This document shows, piece by piece, positions 18,568 through 29,301 of a stretch of 64,000 nucleotides of DNA. The stretch spans positions 595,832 to 659,831 of the forward strand of contig CAVRQR010000006.1 in NCBI GenBank assembly GCA_963723495.1, in the 5' to 3' direction. The DNA comes from Gp6-AA40 sp963723495 (GTDB lineage: Bacteria; Acidobacteriota; Vicinamibacteria; Vicinamibacterales; UBA2999). The first letter of the stretch is position 1. Every line of letters begins with the position of its first letter. A model generated the notes under the pieces. That model was not told where the DNA came from. It did not search any database and saw only the letters and a list, made by a program, of their open reading frames with translations. A program made the position numbers and the translations under genes.

Positions 18568-19771
18568 TCACCGGATCCGGCCTTGCGCGTTCGTGGACAG
18601 CCAGTTGCCGATGTACTTGGCGATGTCGGCGCTGTTTCGTTCGAGCATCATCATGTGCCCGTTGCCCGGCAGGCCGATCTTCTCCATCTCCACGTACTCC
18701 GTCTTCACGCCGGCTTGGTTCAGCCACTTCGCGAGACAGTGGTCGTAGATGCGGTGATAGCTTCCTTCCCCGACCATGAAGAGCACGGGGATGTTCTGCA
18801 GGTTCTTCAGCTTTCGCGCCGGCTCCTGCTGCACGTAGCACGGCACCTTGTCGGCTGCCGGCGCCTTCTCCTCGAGCACGGTCATCAGTTCCTTCGCATC
18901 GGTGATCGCCGGCTCGTAGGTGATTGGGCTGTTGGCCACGCCCCAGCTCAGACCGCCGCCACCGCGCGTAGGTGACCTTGGCGTTATCGACCCCTCGGAT
19001 CGGCGGGGCCGCTGGTTCGAGCGTGACGATAGCCTTCACGAGGTTCGGCCGAGCATCGGCGACCAGCCATCCGAACGCGCCGCCCTGTGAATGCGTCAGG
19101 AGGATGACCGGCGAGTTGATCATGTCGAGCAGCGCGATGTTGGCGTCGCGCGTCAACGTTTCCTGCCGGCCGCCCGCGAGGAACTGAACCTGCGTTTTCG
19201 TGAAATGGTCGAAGACCTTGTCGCCGATCCGGCCGGTCCCGGGCCACTGCGTGTGCTTCTTGGCCTGCGGGTAATCGCCGCGCGCGGCCATTGCCGTGAA
19301 CGTTTCTTCGAGGTTCTCCGCCGTGCGGATGTTCAGGTTCAGTTGACCCGGTGCACCATCGACCCCCGGCACGTACTGCGAGCGTCCGCGCGCCGGGAAA
19401 TCCTGCAGATAGACGACGTAGCCCATCTCGAGGAAGTTGTAGGCCCAGCCAGGACGGCCGTCAGGGGTCTGGAGCCAGTCGACACCGGTCTGTCCGGCGC
19501 CGTGCAGGAAGACAACGGGATATGGCGACCTGATTTGTCGAGGCACCATCACCTCGACATACATCGCCCCTCCCATGGTCGATTCCTTGTCCGGCCCCAA
19601 TTCGCCGACGTATTTGCCGCCTGCAAAGAAGAACCCGTGGCGGGCGACCTTATCGAGCGCAACGGTCGGAACCGTGGACGGCACGGCGCGCGACTGATGG
19701 TTTTGCCCCTCGGCGTGAGACCAACCAGCCAGCCCGATGACGGCGACAAAAAGTGCGAGGCGTGAATTCAT
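18568..19771 (-). pseudogene. Secreted alpha/beta hydrolase, upstream copy of a tandem pair (frameshifted)
   Basis: Start at 19771 with signal peptide RLALFVAVIGLAGWSHA. Conserved blocks match the downstream copy: VPTVALDKVARHGFFFAGG, PYPVVFLHGAGQTGVDWLQTPDGR, FPARGRSQY, and the nucleophile elbow THSQGGAFGW. A frame break near 18955 separates this from the last third, SWGVANSPITYEPAI to ERNSADIAKYIGNWL. The intended length is about 400 residues. The oxyanion strand HGAGQTG fits a secreted esterase or lipase; substrate unknown. Confidence 0.8.
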
Positions 19772-19879
19772 GGCAGTCTCCCAAATGGACGAGGCCCCGT
19801 TCTAGAGCCGGAGCGAAAGAATGTCAAGCGATTCGCTGAGCCGTAGCTCGGCGGAGGCAAAAATCCCAAATGCAGAGGA

Positions 19880-20290
19880 TTAGTGCAGCGTGCCCTGTGT
19901 CGGGACGTCCTTCAAAATCGCCGTCACGCGCCGATGCGCGAAGACGACGTCAGGGACTTCCTGCAGCGCGGCATGATAACGCCGGGCGTACGGCGTGCCT
20001 TCTTCATCGGGCGCGACCAGCATCCGCGCCTGCTCGATAATCGGATCGAGATCGACGCGCACATCCGGACCATCCGACTGGAGGACATCGTCGATGCGGG
20101 CGATCAGTTCCGACACCGGGCGCAACCACGCGAACTGCGGATCGGCGACGATGACCTTGAGCAGCTCGGCAGCGCCGGTCCGCCCGTGAATGCGCTCGTA
20201 CGCCGCCCGTTCCCATTCGAGCAATGTGCGATGCAGCGGAACGAGGGCGTGCCTCAATTCAGTCAGCAGACGGCGTTGCGACTCCCGCAT
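19880..20290 (-). CDS. Conserved hypothetical protein, all-alpha (136 aa)
   Basis: The start at 20290 (MRESQRRLLTELRHALVPLHRTLLEWER) lies 2 nt after the stop of the DUF606 gene, giving an operon. The sequence is soluble and helix-rich, with GAAELLKVIVADPQFAWLRPVSELIARIDD in the middle and no signal peptide or membrane span. I do not recognise a named domain. Confidence 0.65.
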   Translation of the reverse strand: MRESQRRLLTELRHALVPLHRTLLEWERAAYERIHGRTGAAELLKVIVADPQFAWLRPVSELIARIDDVLQSDGPDVRVDLDPIIEQARMLVAPDEEGTPYARRYHAALQEVPDVVFAHRRVTAILKDVPTQGTLH

Positions 20291-20291
20291 C

Positions 20292-20735
20292 TCATCTCCA
20301 CCGCATGAGTGTGATGCCGGCCAGCAGCAACGCCACGCCCGCGACGCGGGTGAACGACGCGCGAACGACAGGCCCGCCGAAGAGACCGTAGTGATCCACG
20401 ATGAGCGCCGCCGAGAGTTGCCCGACGATGATCGTCGCCAGCGTAACCGCGACACCAAGGCGCGGCGTCAGAAACGTGCTCACCACGATGAACGTGGCGC
20501 TGAACACGCCGCCGGTCCAAATCCACCACGGCGCGCCACCAATCCCGTGGGTGAGGGGCGACGGCTGACGTGTCAGGAGCGCGAGTGACAGAACGACAGT
20601 CAAGGCCACGGTGAACTGCGCGGCCGCGGCCCAGATGGGACCCCCGAGGAGTCCCCCGAGCCTGGCATTGAAGACCGCCATGACGGCGACACCGGCGCCG
20701 GTAGCAAGCGCCAGCAGCAAGTAGAGGTTGTTCAC
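20292..20735 (-). CDS. DUF606 / YdcZ-type small DMT transporter
   Basis: 147 residues from a GTG at 20735 (NNLYLLLALATGAGVAVMAVFNARLG). Four or five hydrophobic spans with the family motifs GPIWAAAAQFTVALTVV, WWIWTGGVFSATFIV, RLGVAVTLATIIVGQLSAALIVDHYG and the ending GVALLLAGITLMRWR. DUF606 proteins form half-size or paired drug/metabolite-type inner-membrane transporters; the cargo is unknown. It is followed within 2 nt by the gene at 19880-20290. Confidence 0.85.
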   Translation of the reverse strand: MNNLYLLLALATGAGVAVMAVFNARLGGLLGGPIWAAAAQFTVALTVVLSLALLTRQPSPLTHGIGGAPWWIWTGGVFSATFIVVSTFLTPRLGVAVTLATIIVGQLSAALIVDHYGLFGGPVVRASFTRVAGVALLLAGITLMRWR

Positions 20736-20748
20736 GAACGCTCCGCGA

Positions 20749-20964
20749 CTAGAGCGTTGAAGATACCTCAGAAGGACCAGCCGGCCCTCCTCGACCGGAA
20801 GAGCTCGCGCCAACGACTTTGTCCTTTGGCAATCGAATCAGCTTCGCGCAGGAGAGACATTTGAGCGTGACATCCAGCCGCGTCGGGTCTGGGTCAGGAA
20901 ACCACAACGCCGACCTGGCGCCGCAGTTCGGGCAGGAGAATTCACCGGAGGAGCCTCGCGACAT
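20749..20964 (-). CDS. Small zinc-ribbon-like protein (71 aa)
   Basis: Two cysteine pairs, CPNC and CLSC, about 25 residues apart are consistent with a zinc ribbon; a glycine/serine-rich tail follows. The ATG at 20964 follows a purine-rich GAAAGAAAAG stretch. It ends 13 nt before the DUF606 GTG, so it may be first in that operon. Small size makes the call modest. Confidence 0.45.
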   Translation of the reverse strand: MSRGSSGEFSCPNCGARSALWFPDPDPTRLDVTLKCLSCAKLIRLPKDKVVGASSSGRGGPAGPSEVSSTL

Positions 20965-21329
20965 ATCTTTTCTTTTCTTTCCCGGAAACAACGAAAGAGG
21001 AGCCACAGACGAACACCTTCGGAGGTTGGGAGTTACTTGAAGCCGAGCTCTCGCACGGGCTGGCGGCCTTCCATCGGGGCGTCAGAGTAGTATTCTTCCC
21101 CGCCAATCGGCCGAAAAACGGCGACCGCGAACAATCCCGTGATTGCGAGGGATGATGTCGGGCTTCGGTGCATGGCGTCATTTTCCCACGGCTCACAGGC
21201 CATCTTTTGATGTCTTCGTAAACTCTGCGGCAGGGGCGTCAATTTGCCTCGAATTGGAGCCGGGAGCGGCTGGAATTCGCCGTATACTTGTCGGACATCT
21301 CGCGGTGGACCTCTGAGGAGACTTCTCGC

Positions 21330-22751
21330 ATGAGAACCTGCCTGATTGCTGTCGTTGGTTCGTTGCTCGGAGCATCGACGCTGGCGGCGCAAACCACACC
21401 GACCTTCTACAAAGACGTACTCCCGATTCTTCAGGCGAACTGTCAGGGTTGCCATCGCCCAGGCGAGGTGGCACCGATGTCACTGCTCACGTATGAGCAG
21501 GCGAGGCCATGGGCCCGCGGCATCAAGGCAGCGGTCAGCAGCCGGCAGATGCCACCGTGGTTTGCCGATCCAGGCTACGGTCACTTCGCCAACGAGCGGC
21601 GGCTCGTCGATCGCGAGATCGCGATCCTGTCGGCGTGGGCCGATGGCGGCGCACCCGCGGGCAACGCGGCTGAGGCGCCTCCGCCGCTGACGTTCCATGA
21701 CGGCTGGAACATCAAGCCCGACATCATCGTTGAGATGCCGAAGCCGTTCGAGCTGCCGGCACGCGGCACCATCAACTACAAGTACATCCTCGTGAAGACG
21801 GACTTCCCCGAGGACATGTGGATCTCCGCGGCGGAAATGCGTCCCGGCGACCCTGCCGTGCTTCATCACGGCAAAGTGTGGGTGCGTCCTCCCGGATCGA
21901 AGTGGATGGAGAACGCGGTCCCGGGTGAGGCGTACGAAACGGAAAGCCATCGCAACATCCTCGGACGCAACGCGATCGAGGAGGGGAACGACATCCTCGG
22001 GAAGTTCAATCCCGGCCTCGGCGCGCAGTCGTTCGACGTCGAAGGCGCGGCGAAGTTCGTCCCGAAGGGATCGGATCTGGTCTTCGAGCTGCACTACACG
22101 ACGTCCGGGAAGCCAGCAGCCGACATTTCAAAGCTCGGTCTGGTCCTGGCCAAGGCCGCGCCGGAGAAGCGCTACTTCTTCCACGCCGGGCCAACCGCAT
22201 TGAACCTCGCGATTCCTCCTGGAGAGGGAGCAGCGGAAGTAGTCAGCGAGATCACCTTCGGCGAGGACGCAAAGCTGGTGTACGCGCAGCCGCACATGCA
22301 CCTTCGCGGCAAGGACTTCGAGCTCCGCGTCGTGACGCCCGAGAAAGCACCGGTGACCGTGCTCAAGGGCAACTTCGATTTCGAGTGGCAGATGGGCTAT
22401 CAGTACGCCGAGCCGATTGCGCTGCCGAAGGGTTCAAAGCTCCAGCTGATCACCCACTTCGACAACTCCACCGCCAATCGCTTCAATCCCGATCCGACGA
22501 AGAAGGTCGTGTGGGGTCCACAGAACTGGGATGAGATGAGCAACTGCTTCATCGGCGTGCTCTTCGACCGGGGCATGGCGCCAGAGAAGGTGTTCCTCCG
22601 ATCCGGGCCGAGCATGCTGCCGCGCGGCGAAGCGGGTCCAACGCTGGCTGCGTTCAACCAGGCGACGGGCGTCGCCCCGGCAACCAACGGCAACATCAAC
22701 GCCAACGCCGCGCCGGCGACCAACGGCGGGCCGAGCAGCTTCGAGCGGTAA
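21330..22751 (+). CDS. Secreted haem-containing, copper type II monooxygenase-like protein
   Basis: 473 residues; the ATG at 21330 follows TGAGGAG. After the signal peptide (AVVGSLLGASTLAAQ) comes a c-type haem domain with CQGCHRPGEVAPM, then a two-part beta domain like the C-terminal half of ascorbate-dependent copper monooxygenases. HHGKVWV and QPHMHLRGKDFEL provide likely copper-ligand histidines. Acidobacteria carry many such fusions, usually annotated as thiol-disulfide isomerase or cytochrome c; activity is unproven. A strong terminator follows at once. Confidence 0.8.
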   Translation: MRTCLIAVVGSLLGASTLAAQTTPTFYKDVLPILQANCQGCHRPGEVAPMSLLTYEQARPWARGIKAAVSSRQMPPWFADPGYGHFANERRLVDREIAILSAWADGGAPAGNAAEAPPPLTFHDGWNIKPDIIVEMPKPFELPARGTINYKYILVKTDFPEDMWISAAEMRPGDPAVLHHGKVWVRPPGSKWMENAVPGEAYETESHRNILGRNAIEEGNDILGKFNPGLGAQSFDVEGAAKFVPKGSDLVFELHYTTSGKPAADISKLGLVLAKAAPEKRYFFHAGPTALNLAIPPGEGAAEVVSEITFGEDAKLVYAQPHMHLRGKDFELRVVTPEKAPVTVLKGNFDFEWQMGYQYAEPIALPKGSKLQLITHFDNSTANRFNPDPTKKVVWGPQNWDEMSNCFIGVLFDRGMAPEKVFLRSGPSMLPRGEAGPTLAAFNQATGVAPATNGNINANAAPATNGGPSSFER

Positions 22752-22793
22752 ACGGATAAAACGTGGGGGCGGGTTTAACCCGCCGTTCTCGCA

Positions 22794-22828
22794 GGGCGGG
22801 TCTTGTTCTTTGGACCCGCCCTTTTTTT
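22794..22828 (+). terminator. Rho-independent terminator after the copper-monooxygenase-like gene
   Basis: GGGCGGGTC at 22794-22802 pairs with GACCCGCCC at 22813-22821 (9 bp), followed by seven T. A smaller hairpin lies just upstream. It separates convergent genes ending at 22751 and 22839. Confidence 0.9.
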
Positions 22829-22838
22829 GTTTGGACGA

Positions 22839-24282
22839 CTACCTCGCGTAGATCGCGTTGCTGTAGAGAGTGGGACCGACCGAGTCCCTCAACACGAGAC
22901 TGAACCAATCTCCTGCAGCCGCCATGACGGCGTGCCCGATGCGACCGTCGCTGGGCACCGAACCTGAAGCGACTGTCACGCCTTTCCTGATCCACTCGAA
23001 GCGTTGCCCTTCTGCCCGCCCGAGTTCCGCTCGCAGCTCGAGCCGGCCGATCGGCGCCGTCTCACCGGGCTGCAGCACTCGCGCCTGATTGGCCACAGCC
23101 CAGAACTCGAGCGTCGGTCCCTCCGGCGATCGCGTCCGGATGTAGACGCGCCCCGATCGAATGCCATCGACGATGGCTTCCTCCGATAAGTTGTGTGCGT
23201 AGACCACTGTCGTTGGACGGCCGATCCTCTGGTCGATTGATTCATCGGGCGTGTGCTCGTCGCTTCCACCAATCGCCGTGAGGCGATGGCCTCGATTCAG
23301 CATCTCCGCCCAGAACGGCCAGCCCGCCATCGGGCCCTCGGTCAGGTCACCGTTGACGATCTCGACCGCTTGCACAGCGCCGATCGTGCGCTCGTCGCGA
23401 TCGTTCCACCCGCACCCCATGCACGTCTCATCGTCGGGCCGGAGCGGGTGATTGATCGACAGCAGTGCACCCGCTGCCGTGATCTCGCTGGCCACGGTCC
23501 CAATCGGGCGGCCGTCGCCAAGTCGGAAGTCGACGAATCTCCGTTCACCGAAGGCGTTCATGTGGCCGCGGTAGGTCGTCACCTCACGGCCATGCAGAAG
23601 CAGAAGGCCCGGATAGAGGGGTTGCAGCCGGTCAACATCCGACCAGTGACTCGCCGTGTTGTGATCCGTCAGCGCAATGAAGTCGAGGCCGGCAGCACGA
23701 GCCGCGTTGAAGACGTGTTCTGGCGGCACACGGAGCCTCTCGCCCACTCGGACCTGTCGTCCGACCGTCGCTGTGTCCCGAGTGCGCATGCAGATCACCC
23801 GCATACCATCCCGGCTGGTCACGCAAAGTGGGCCATCCGGTCGCTGACCGCGACATCCGCTTGGTGATGGAGTAGCGCGACGTCACGCCCTCGCGAATGT
23901 TGGCCACCCCCAGCACGACCGCCCAACGCCCTGGCTCGATGGGGCCGGGCGTGTAGCCATAACTCGCCGCATGTGATGAGACGAACACCTGCCGCTGTCC
24001 CCCGCCGCTCCAGCCCCTGAAGCCTGCCGGGCCGCGCAGCCCCAGATCGATGACCGTGCGGTTACCACTGTCATATCGAAGATCGATATCGATCCGCTCG
24101 GTCCCTGGCGCCACCTCGAACTCGCGTTCGAACAGCCGCTCGTAGTCGACTCGCGTGATCTCCCCTTCCAGCAGGTGGGGTACTGTTGGGCTCGCCGCGC
24201 ACGCGAGAAAGAACGCGAGCGAACTCTTCGGTACTGATCGACGGCCACGAAATCCACGCCCGTGCGAATCGCGGCTTCCCAT
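22839..24282 (-). pseudogene. CehA/McbA family PHP-type metallohydrolase (frameshifted)
   Basis: Start at 24282, with a hydrophobic SSLAFFLACAASP signal or lipoprotein-like segment. The N-terminal beta domain (GEITRVDYERLFEREFEVAPGTERIDIDL) leads to AGDLHAHSGHSDGR; the frame breaks near 23770 and resumes at VGERLRVPPEHVFNAARAAGLDFIALTDHNTASHW. Further PHP metal motifs are LLLLHGREVTTYRGHMNAFG, LLSINHPLRPDDE and AIGGSDEHTP. Relatives include carbaryl-type hydrolases and phosphoesterase-like proteins. It overlaps the PLC-like gene upstream. Confidence 0.8.
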
Positions 24283-25207
24283 CGCAACTCCGCGGCCTGC
24301 AGCGAGCCAAAGTTATAGCCAGGCGTCCACCCACCTGACGTGTCAGATGGGTCGTGGCCGTTCAGCGTATAAAACCGGATCCACAGTCCGGCTGCGTGCG
24401 CCGTCGTGACCAGGTCGCGCAGGCGTCGTTCTTCGGCGGCGGTCCAGTCACCGGCGCGGTTCTGACCGCCAAGTTCGACGACAGCCCACGGATGATTCCA
24501 CCATCGACGGTAGTTCGAGCGTGGACCGGGAGAGACCTCGGGTACTTCCTCGCCTCGTCGGACTCGCGCCTCCGCAGGGGTGCCGGCCTGAGCCAGTCGT
24601 GAATGCACGGCTCCGAAGAGTCGCAACCGGCCGCCGACGGGAACACTATCGTGGAACGATCGCTCCTGTTCGTCGGCTTCGCCTGTCAGAACGAGCAGTG
24701 GGCCCGGCTCGAGCGCGGCGACTTCGTTTCCGTTCAAGCGGCGCGCCGTCGTGAGCCACGATTCGTATCGTCCAAGCAGCGCCCACACGGCCGCGTGATG
24801 CTCGGGTTCGTTGGTCTTGAAGTCGAGATTGAGCGTGACGACCGGCCACGCCTCGCGGTGATTCTCCTTCAGCGCCTGTTCGATGATCGGTCGAATGGCC
24901 TTGAAGAGGTACTCATCCAGCGACGGCTCGCGACCGCTGATCGGCGGGCCGTGTGAGACGACCGATCGCGCGACGCCGGTGCGTGGATCATGGTACCAGA
25001 CCAGATCCTGCTCGATAGCGACCGGCGTACCGGCGGAGAGCGCACGCCGCAAACGATCGGTGTGCGCCTCCTGGTCGGGATAGGCATTGTGGGCATCGAG
25101 CAACACGCGGGTACCGGGCGTTGATCCCGTCGCCGGGCCTGCGCCGACCCCATGCCCGCAATGAGCGCGACGCCAACGACGACGATGAAAGCGACCAGCA
25201 CTCGCAT
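24071..25207 (-). pseudogene. Secreted PI-PLC/glycerophosphodiesterase-like protein (frameshifted)
   Basis: The signal peptide starts at 25207 (VLVAFIVVVGVALIAGMGSAQ). After a break near 25130 the body begins LLDAHNAYPDQEAHTDRL, followed by VAIEQDLVWYHDP, TLNLDFKTNEPEHHAAVW and GLWIRFYTLNGHDP, fitting the PLC-like phosphodiesterase TIM barrel. Around 24230, after VDFVAVDQY, the frame likely changes again, so the exact end (24071 or earlier) is uncertain. It overlaps the start of the PHP gene, suggesting a two-gene phosphoesterase unit. Confidence 0.65.
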
Positions 25208-25227
25208 ATCGGTCGTGCTCGAATCGC

Positions 25228-28200
25228 CTAGAATGTCAGCCGCACAGCGAACTGCATCACGCGCGGATCACCAGCCAGGGTCGAGATCGATCCAGCGTTC
25301 GACGCCGTGATGTCCGAGTTCGGATTGCCGAAGTTGGCGCGATTGAACAGATTGAAGACGTCCCACCGCAGCGTGACGCCGACGCGTCCAGTCGAGGGAA
25401 TCCGTCGCTGCACGCTCATGTCGAATGTCACGTAGCCCGGGCCGCGCACGATATTGCGTCCCGCATTGCCAAAGACGCCAGCCGGCACGCGCGTGAATGC
25501 CGCCGGGTTGAACCACTGGTCGACGGTCTCGGCACCATCCGGGTTACCCGTGAGATCCGGCAACCACGTCGCACCCTCGAGTGATCCCTGTGTCACCGTA
25601 TACGGGCGACCCGATCGGGCGGTGTAGATCCCGCTGATCGTCCATCCGCCGAGGATCGCGCCGCCAACGCCGTCTCGCACGTAGCGTCCATCCGGACCAA
25701 AGGGCAGCTGGGCAACGAAATTACCCACGAAGCGGTGCCGCACATCGAAATCACTTGGACCCTCCCACGCTTCGATGTCATTGGTGTCCTGCGGACGACC
25801 GGAGCTCGCCGCAAGGTGCTCGGGCGCCTCGTCCTTCGCATCCGAGAGCGTATAGGCGATTCGATAACTGAGTCCCTGCGCGGAAGCGCTTCTCCGCCGC
25901 GAAATCGACGCCGAGGTACTGGATGTGCCGGCGGGGTCTCGCCATTGAATATGCGAGAAGTCGGGATAGGGTCGCGGGCCATTGCCGTTGAGCGGCTGGT
26001 TCAGGTTACGCAGGACCGCGATGTTCCGGCCAAAGTTGCCGACGAAGTCAGCCGACACGACGAAGTCGGCGCCGATCTGCCGCTCTCCGCCGAGCGAGAA
26101 CTGGTCGAAGCTTGGCGTTCTCACCGCTCGGGTTCGCGGCGCGAACGAGCAGCCGGCTCAGGACGATGTTCGACGGATCGAGGTAGTTCGGAGGGAAAGC
26201 CGTCGCGCATCACCAGCACCGGCGTCGTGGTCGACGTCGTCGTCTGGTTGATGTTGCGAAGGTTGGGCGGGTTCAGCGAGAGCTGATCCTCCGAGCCGAT
26301 GCGGTCGAGCGGATTGTAGAAGCGCCCGTAGCCGCCGCGGAAGAGCGTGCGTTCGTTGACCTGATAGACCAGGCCAACGCGTGGACCGATGTTGTTGCGG
26401 TCCGGTTCGAGGAGCCCGCGATCTTCGAGCGATCCGTCAGATGCGAAGCGCAGCGCGCCGGTCTCAGGATCGAAGTTGGCCATCAGGTTGTCGCGCTCGT
26501 ACGACGGCGTCATGAAGTCGTAGCGAAGGCCTGCATTCAGCGTCAGCTTCGAGCTCAGCCGCCAGTCGTCCTGGACGAAGAACGCATAGGAGTAGCGCCG
26601 CTGATTGACGACGTGCACGTTCGACAACTCAGCGCCTCGCGCGTAACCGAGCAGAAAGTCGGCGAACGCGTTGCCGGTGAACTGACCGGTAAAGGCGAGG
26701 TTGCCGCGCGTCGAGGGGATGTCCTGATACTCGTTGTTCATCGGCGACATGATGTCGGCGCCGAACTTGACGGCGTGACTTCCGTTCAGCCACGTGGTGG
26801 TATTGAGATACTGGACCGAGTCGGTGTGCTGATACTTCGGCATGAAGTTCGGCGACCCCAGGCGGAGGTGCCCGGTGATGTCGACGCCGATTACGCCGCC
26901 AGCGACAGATGGATCGTTCGGCACGCCCGGAAACTGGGACCCGACGTGTTCCGAATGGATCCTGCACACCATCCGAGACGCCCCGCGCCCACGAGAGCCG
27001 GAACTCATTAACGAGCGAGGACGACATCACGCTGGTCCAGCCGCCGACCGCGCTGTGCGATTTGAGGAAGTTGCGGCCCCAGGCTGAGGTGGACGTGCCA
27101 TCGAGCACACCGCCGAAGAAGCCCGGGACGAATCTCGTGCGGTCGGTAAAGATGTAGCGCGCGAACACATTGTCGTTGCCGGTGACCTTGAGGTCGGTGC
27201 GGACAAGATAGCGCTCGCCGTCGTCCTCGACGTTCGGCTGCCGGATGAAGTTATTGCTGCCGGAGGCGTTCGGCAACGGGAGCATGCCAATCAGTTCGCG
27301 GGCTATCGGATCGATCCGGCTCTGAGGAATCGTGTTGTTGGCAAATGGCAAGCCTGTGAGCGGATCTGTGATCGCCGAGGAGAAGACGCCGTTGCGCTCG
27401 TCGGTGGTCATGACGCGCCCCGTCCGAAGCACGCCTTGCGTGATTCGCGTGGCTTCGACATCGAAGAAGAAGAAGGCCCTGTTCTCGAGAATGGGCCCCC
27501 CGATGTTGGCGCCAAACTGGTTCTGATCGTTGGCCGCCTTCGCCTGATTCGCGCGCTCCGCGAAATACGAGATGGAATCGAACGCGTCGTTGCGGAAGTA
27601 GTCGTAGGCCGTCCCGCGGAGCTGATTCGTGCCTGACTTGGTGGTGACGACGATCGCGCCACCGGGAGCGCGGCCGTACTCGGCCGTGAACGGGCTGGTG
27701 ACCACTTTGAACTCGCCAATCGAGTCGATCGACGGGCGCGACACCTGCGTGCTGAGCTCCTGCACGTTGGTCGAGATGGAGTTGTTGTCAACGCCGTCGA
27801 GAAGGAAGTTGTTCTGGAGTGAACGGTTACCGTGAATGCTCACTCCTCCCGTCCGGCCGGCATTGGTCGTGCCGGTCTGCTCCGTGTATCGATCGCCCTG
27901 TACACCAGGAATCGTAAAGAGAAGGTCATCCCAATTGCGGATCGCCAGAGGCAGATTGGCGACTTCCGTCTGACTGACCACGCTGCCGATCACCGGTGAT
28001 TGCGAATCGAGCAGCGGTGTGACGCCTTGGACTTGCACACTCTCGGTCACCGCCCCTACTGGCAGCGTGAGGTCGAGGCTGACGCGGTTGCCGATTTCGA
28101 GGAGGACGGTGCGGACGAACCGCTGGAAACCCGGCGCCTCTGCTTCCACGATCACTTCACCAGGCGGCAGGTTCACAACCAGATAAGCACCTTCAACGCT

Positions 28201-28374
28201 CGTGATCGCGCGCGACTCGACTCCAGTGTTGAGGTGTGTGACTGTGACGGTGGCGCCAGCTATGGCAGCGTTCGACGGATCCCGCACCACGCCGGTCAGC
28301 GTGGCGCGATCGACCTGAGCCGCTGCAATCGCCGGCAAGGTGATCGCGGTCAGGACTAAGAACAGTGTCTTCAT
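25228..28374 (-). pseudogene. TonB-dependent receptor with N-terminal carboxypeptidase-regulatory-like domain (frameshifted)
   Basis: About 1049 residues intended. Start at 28374 behind GGGAG. Signal peptide (TLFLVLTAITLPAIAAAQ), then LTGVVRDPSNAAIAGATVTVTHLNTG (CarboxypepD_reg-like), then a plug domain with LPLAIRNWDDLLFTIPGVQ and GGVSIHGNRSLQNNFLLDGVDNN, and a long barrel ending MQFAVRLTF with the terminal Phe. Frame breaks occur near 26990, 26125 and as a compensating pair near 25890-25930. This architecture is abundant in Acidobacteria and imports large substrates across the outer membrane. It heads a run of secreted phosphoesterases. Confidence 0.85.
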
Positions 28375-28503
28375 GTGATCTCCCGTGGGATGTCGTGGAC
28401 TCGACATCCACGCTAATCCGCAGGGGTGACCAGGTTGTGACGGCGACTTGACGAGGGGACCAACACGAAGCAACGGGTTTGTGAAGGAGGGAAGCCGAAT
28501 GGC

Positions 28504-29301
28504 CTACGGCTTGGATTGATCCGACCACTTCTCGTTGTCGCAGTGGAATTCCAGCAGGTCGGTGTCGGGGAGAAGGTTGAACTTCACTGTCGTCGACCAC
28601 GGCTTCGTGAACGTCTTCGGATCGTCGAATGTGAATTCAATCTCCATGTGACCGAAGTCGGTGCGCCGAAGGCGCTCGGTGGTCTTGAGTGTCTCGGTGT
28701 GAGGCGTACCTCCAGCGTCGAGCCACGACTTGTCGTTGAATCCTGAAGTCTGAATGACGAACGTGTCACCGTCCCAGGATCCGACGGAGTAGCCGAGCCA
28801 CGTGGGCTGCGGATCGGTCGGCAGCGTGCGTCCGTCAGTGAAGACCTGCCGCCAGTTGTTGAACTCCTCGAAGAGGATGATCGTGACGGCGGGGGTCTGG
28901 ACGATCTTGAACGGCAGCGTGTGCGTCAGCATCGCATCCGGAATGCCGTGCGGAAGACAGCGCTCTGTCGGCGCGCCGCGTCCCTCCGCTTTCTGTCGCT
29001 CCTCGTAGAGCGTCTTTGCCCACGGCCGGAACGGCGCTCCTCCCGGGAGATCGGCCGCGATGTTGTAGACGTATTTCGATCGCTCTCGCCCGTGCGACGG
29101 ATTGACCATGTCGGCAACCACGTCCCAGACGCCGGAGAAATCGGGCTTGCCGTTGGCGTGCCGCGGCGCAGGCGCCGACAGGTTCGGCGATCCATCAGCC
29201 AGGCGCGGTGTGCCCGGCGACGGGTGACTGTTCCACTGCGCATGCACTGACGCGCCGAGCAGTACCGTCAACGCGACACTGCAGACGCGGAGCGCATTCA
29301 T
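28504..29301 (-). CDS. Secreted PDLQG-superfamily protein B2 (unknown function)
   Basis: 265 residues; the ATG at 29301 overlaps the stop of the zinc-ribbon gene by 4 nt. Signal peptide (VCSVALTVLLGASVHAQ), then the variant family start NGKPDFSGVWDV, FNNWRQVFTDGR, GSWDGDTFVIQTSGF, TERLRRTDFG, FDDPKTFTKPWS and the terminal LEFHCDNEKW, where the other members have CHEGN. Third gene of an operon with 29298-30301 and 30305-31786. Function unknown. Confidence 0.75.
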   Translation of the reverse strand: MNALRVCSVALTVLLGASVHAQWNSHPSPGTPRLADGSPNLSAPAPRHANGKPDFSGVWDVVADMVNPSHGRERSKYVYNIAADLPGGAPFRPWAKTLYEERQKAEGRGAPTERCLPHGIPDAMLTHTLPFKIVQTPAVTIILFEEFNNWRQVFTDGRTLPTDPQPTWLGYSVGSWDGDTFVIQTSGFNDKSWLDAGGTPHTETLKTTERLRRTDFGHMEIEFTFDDPKTFTKPWSTTVKFNLLPDTDLLEFHCDNEKWSDQSKP

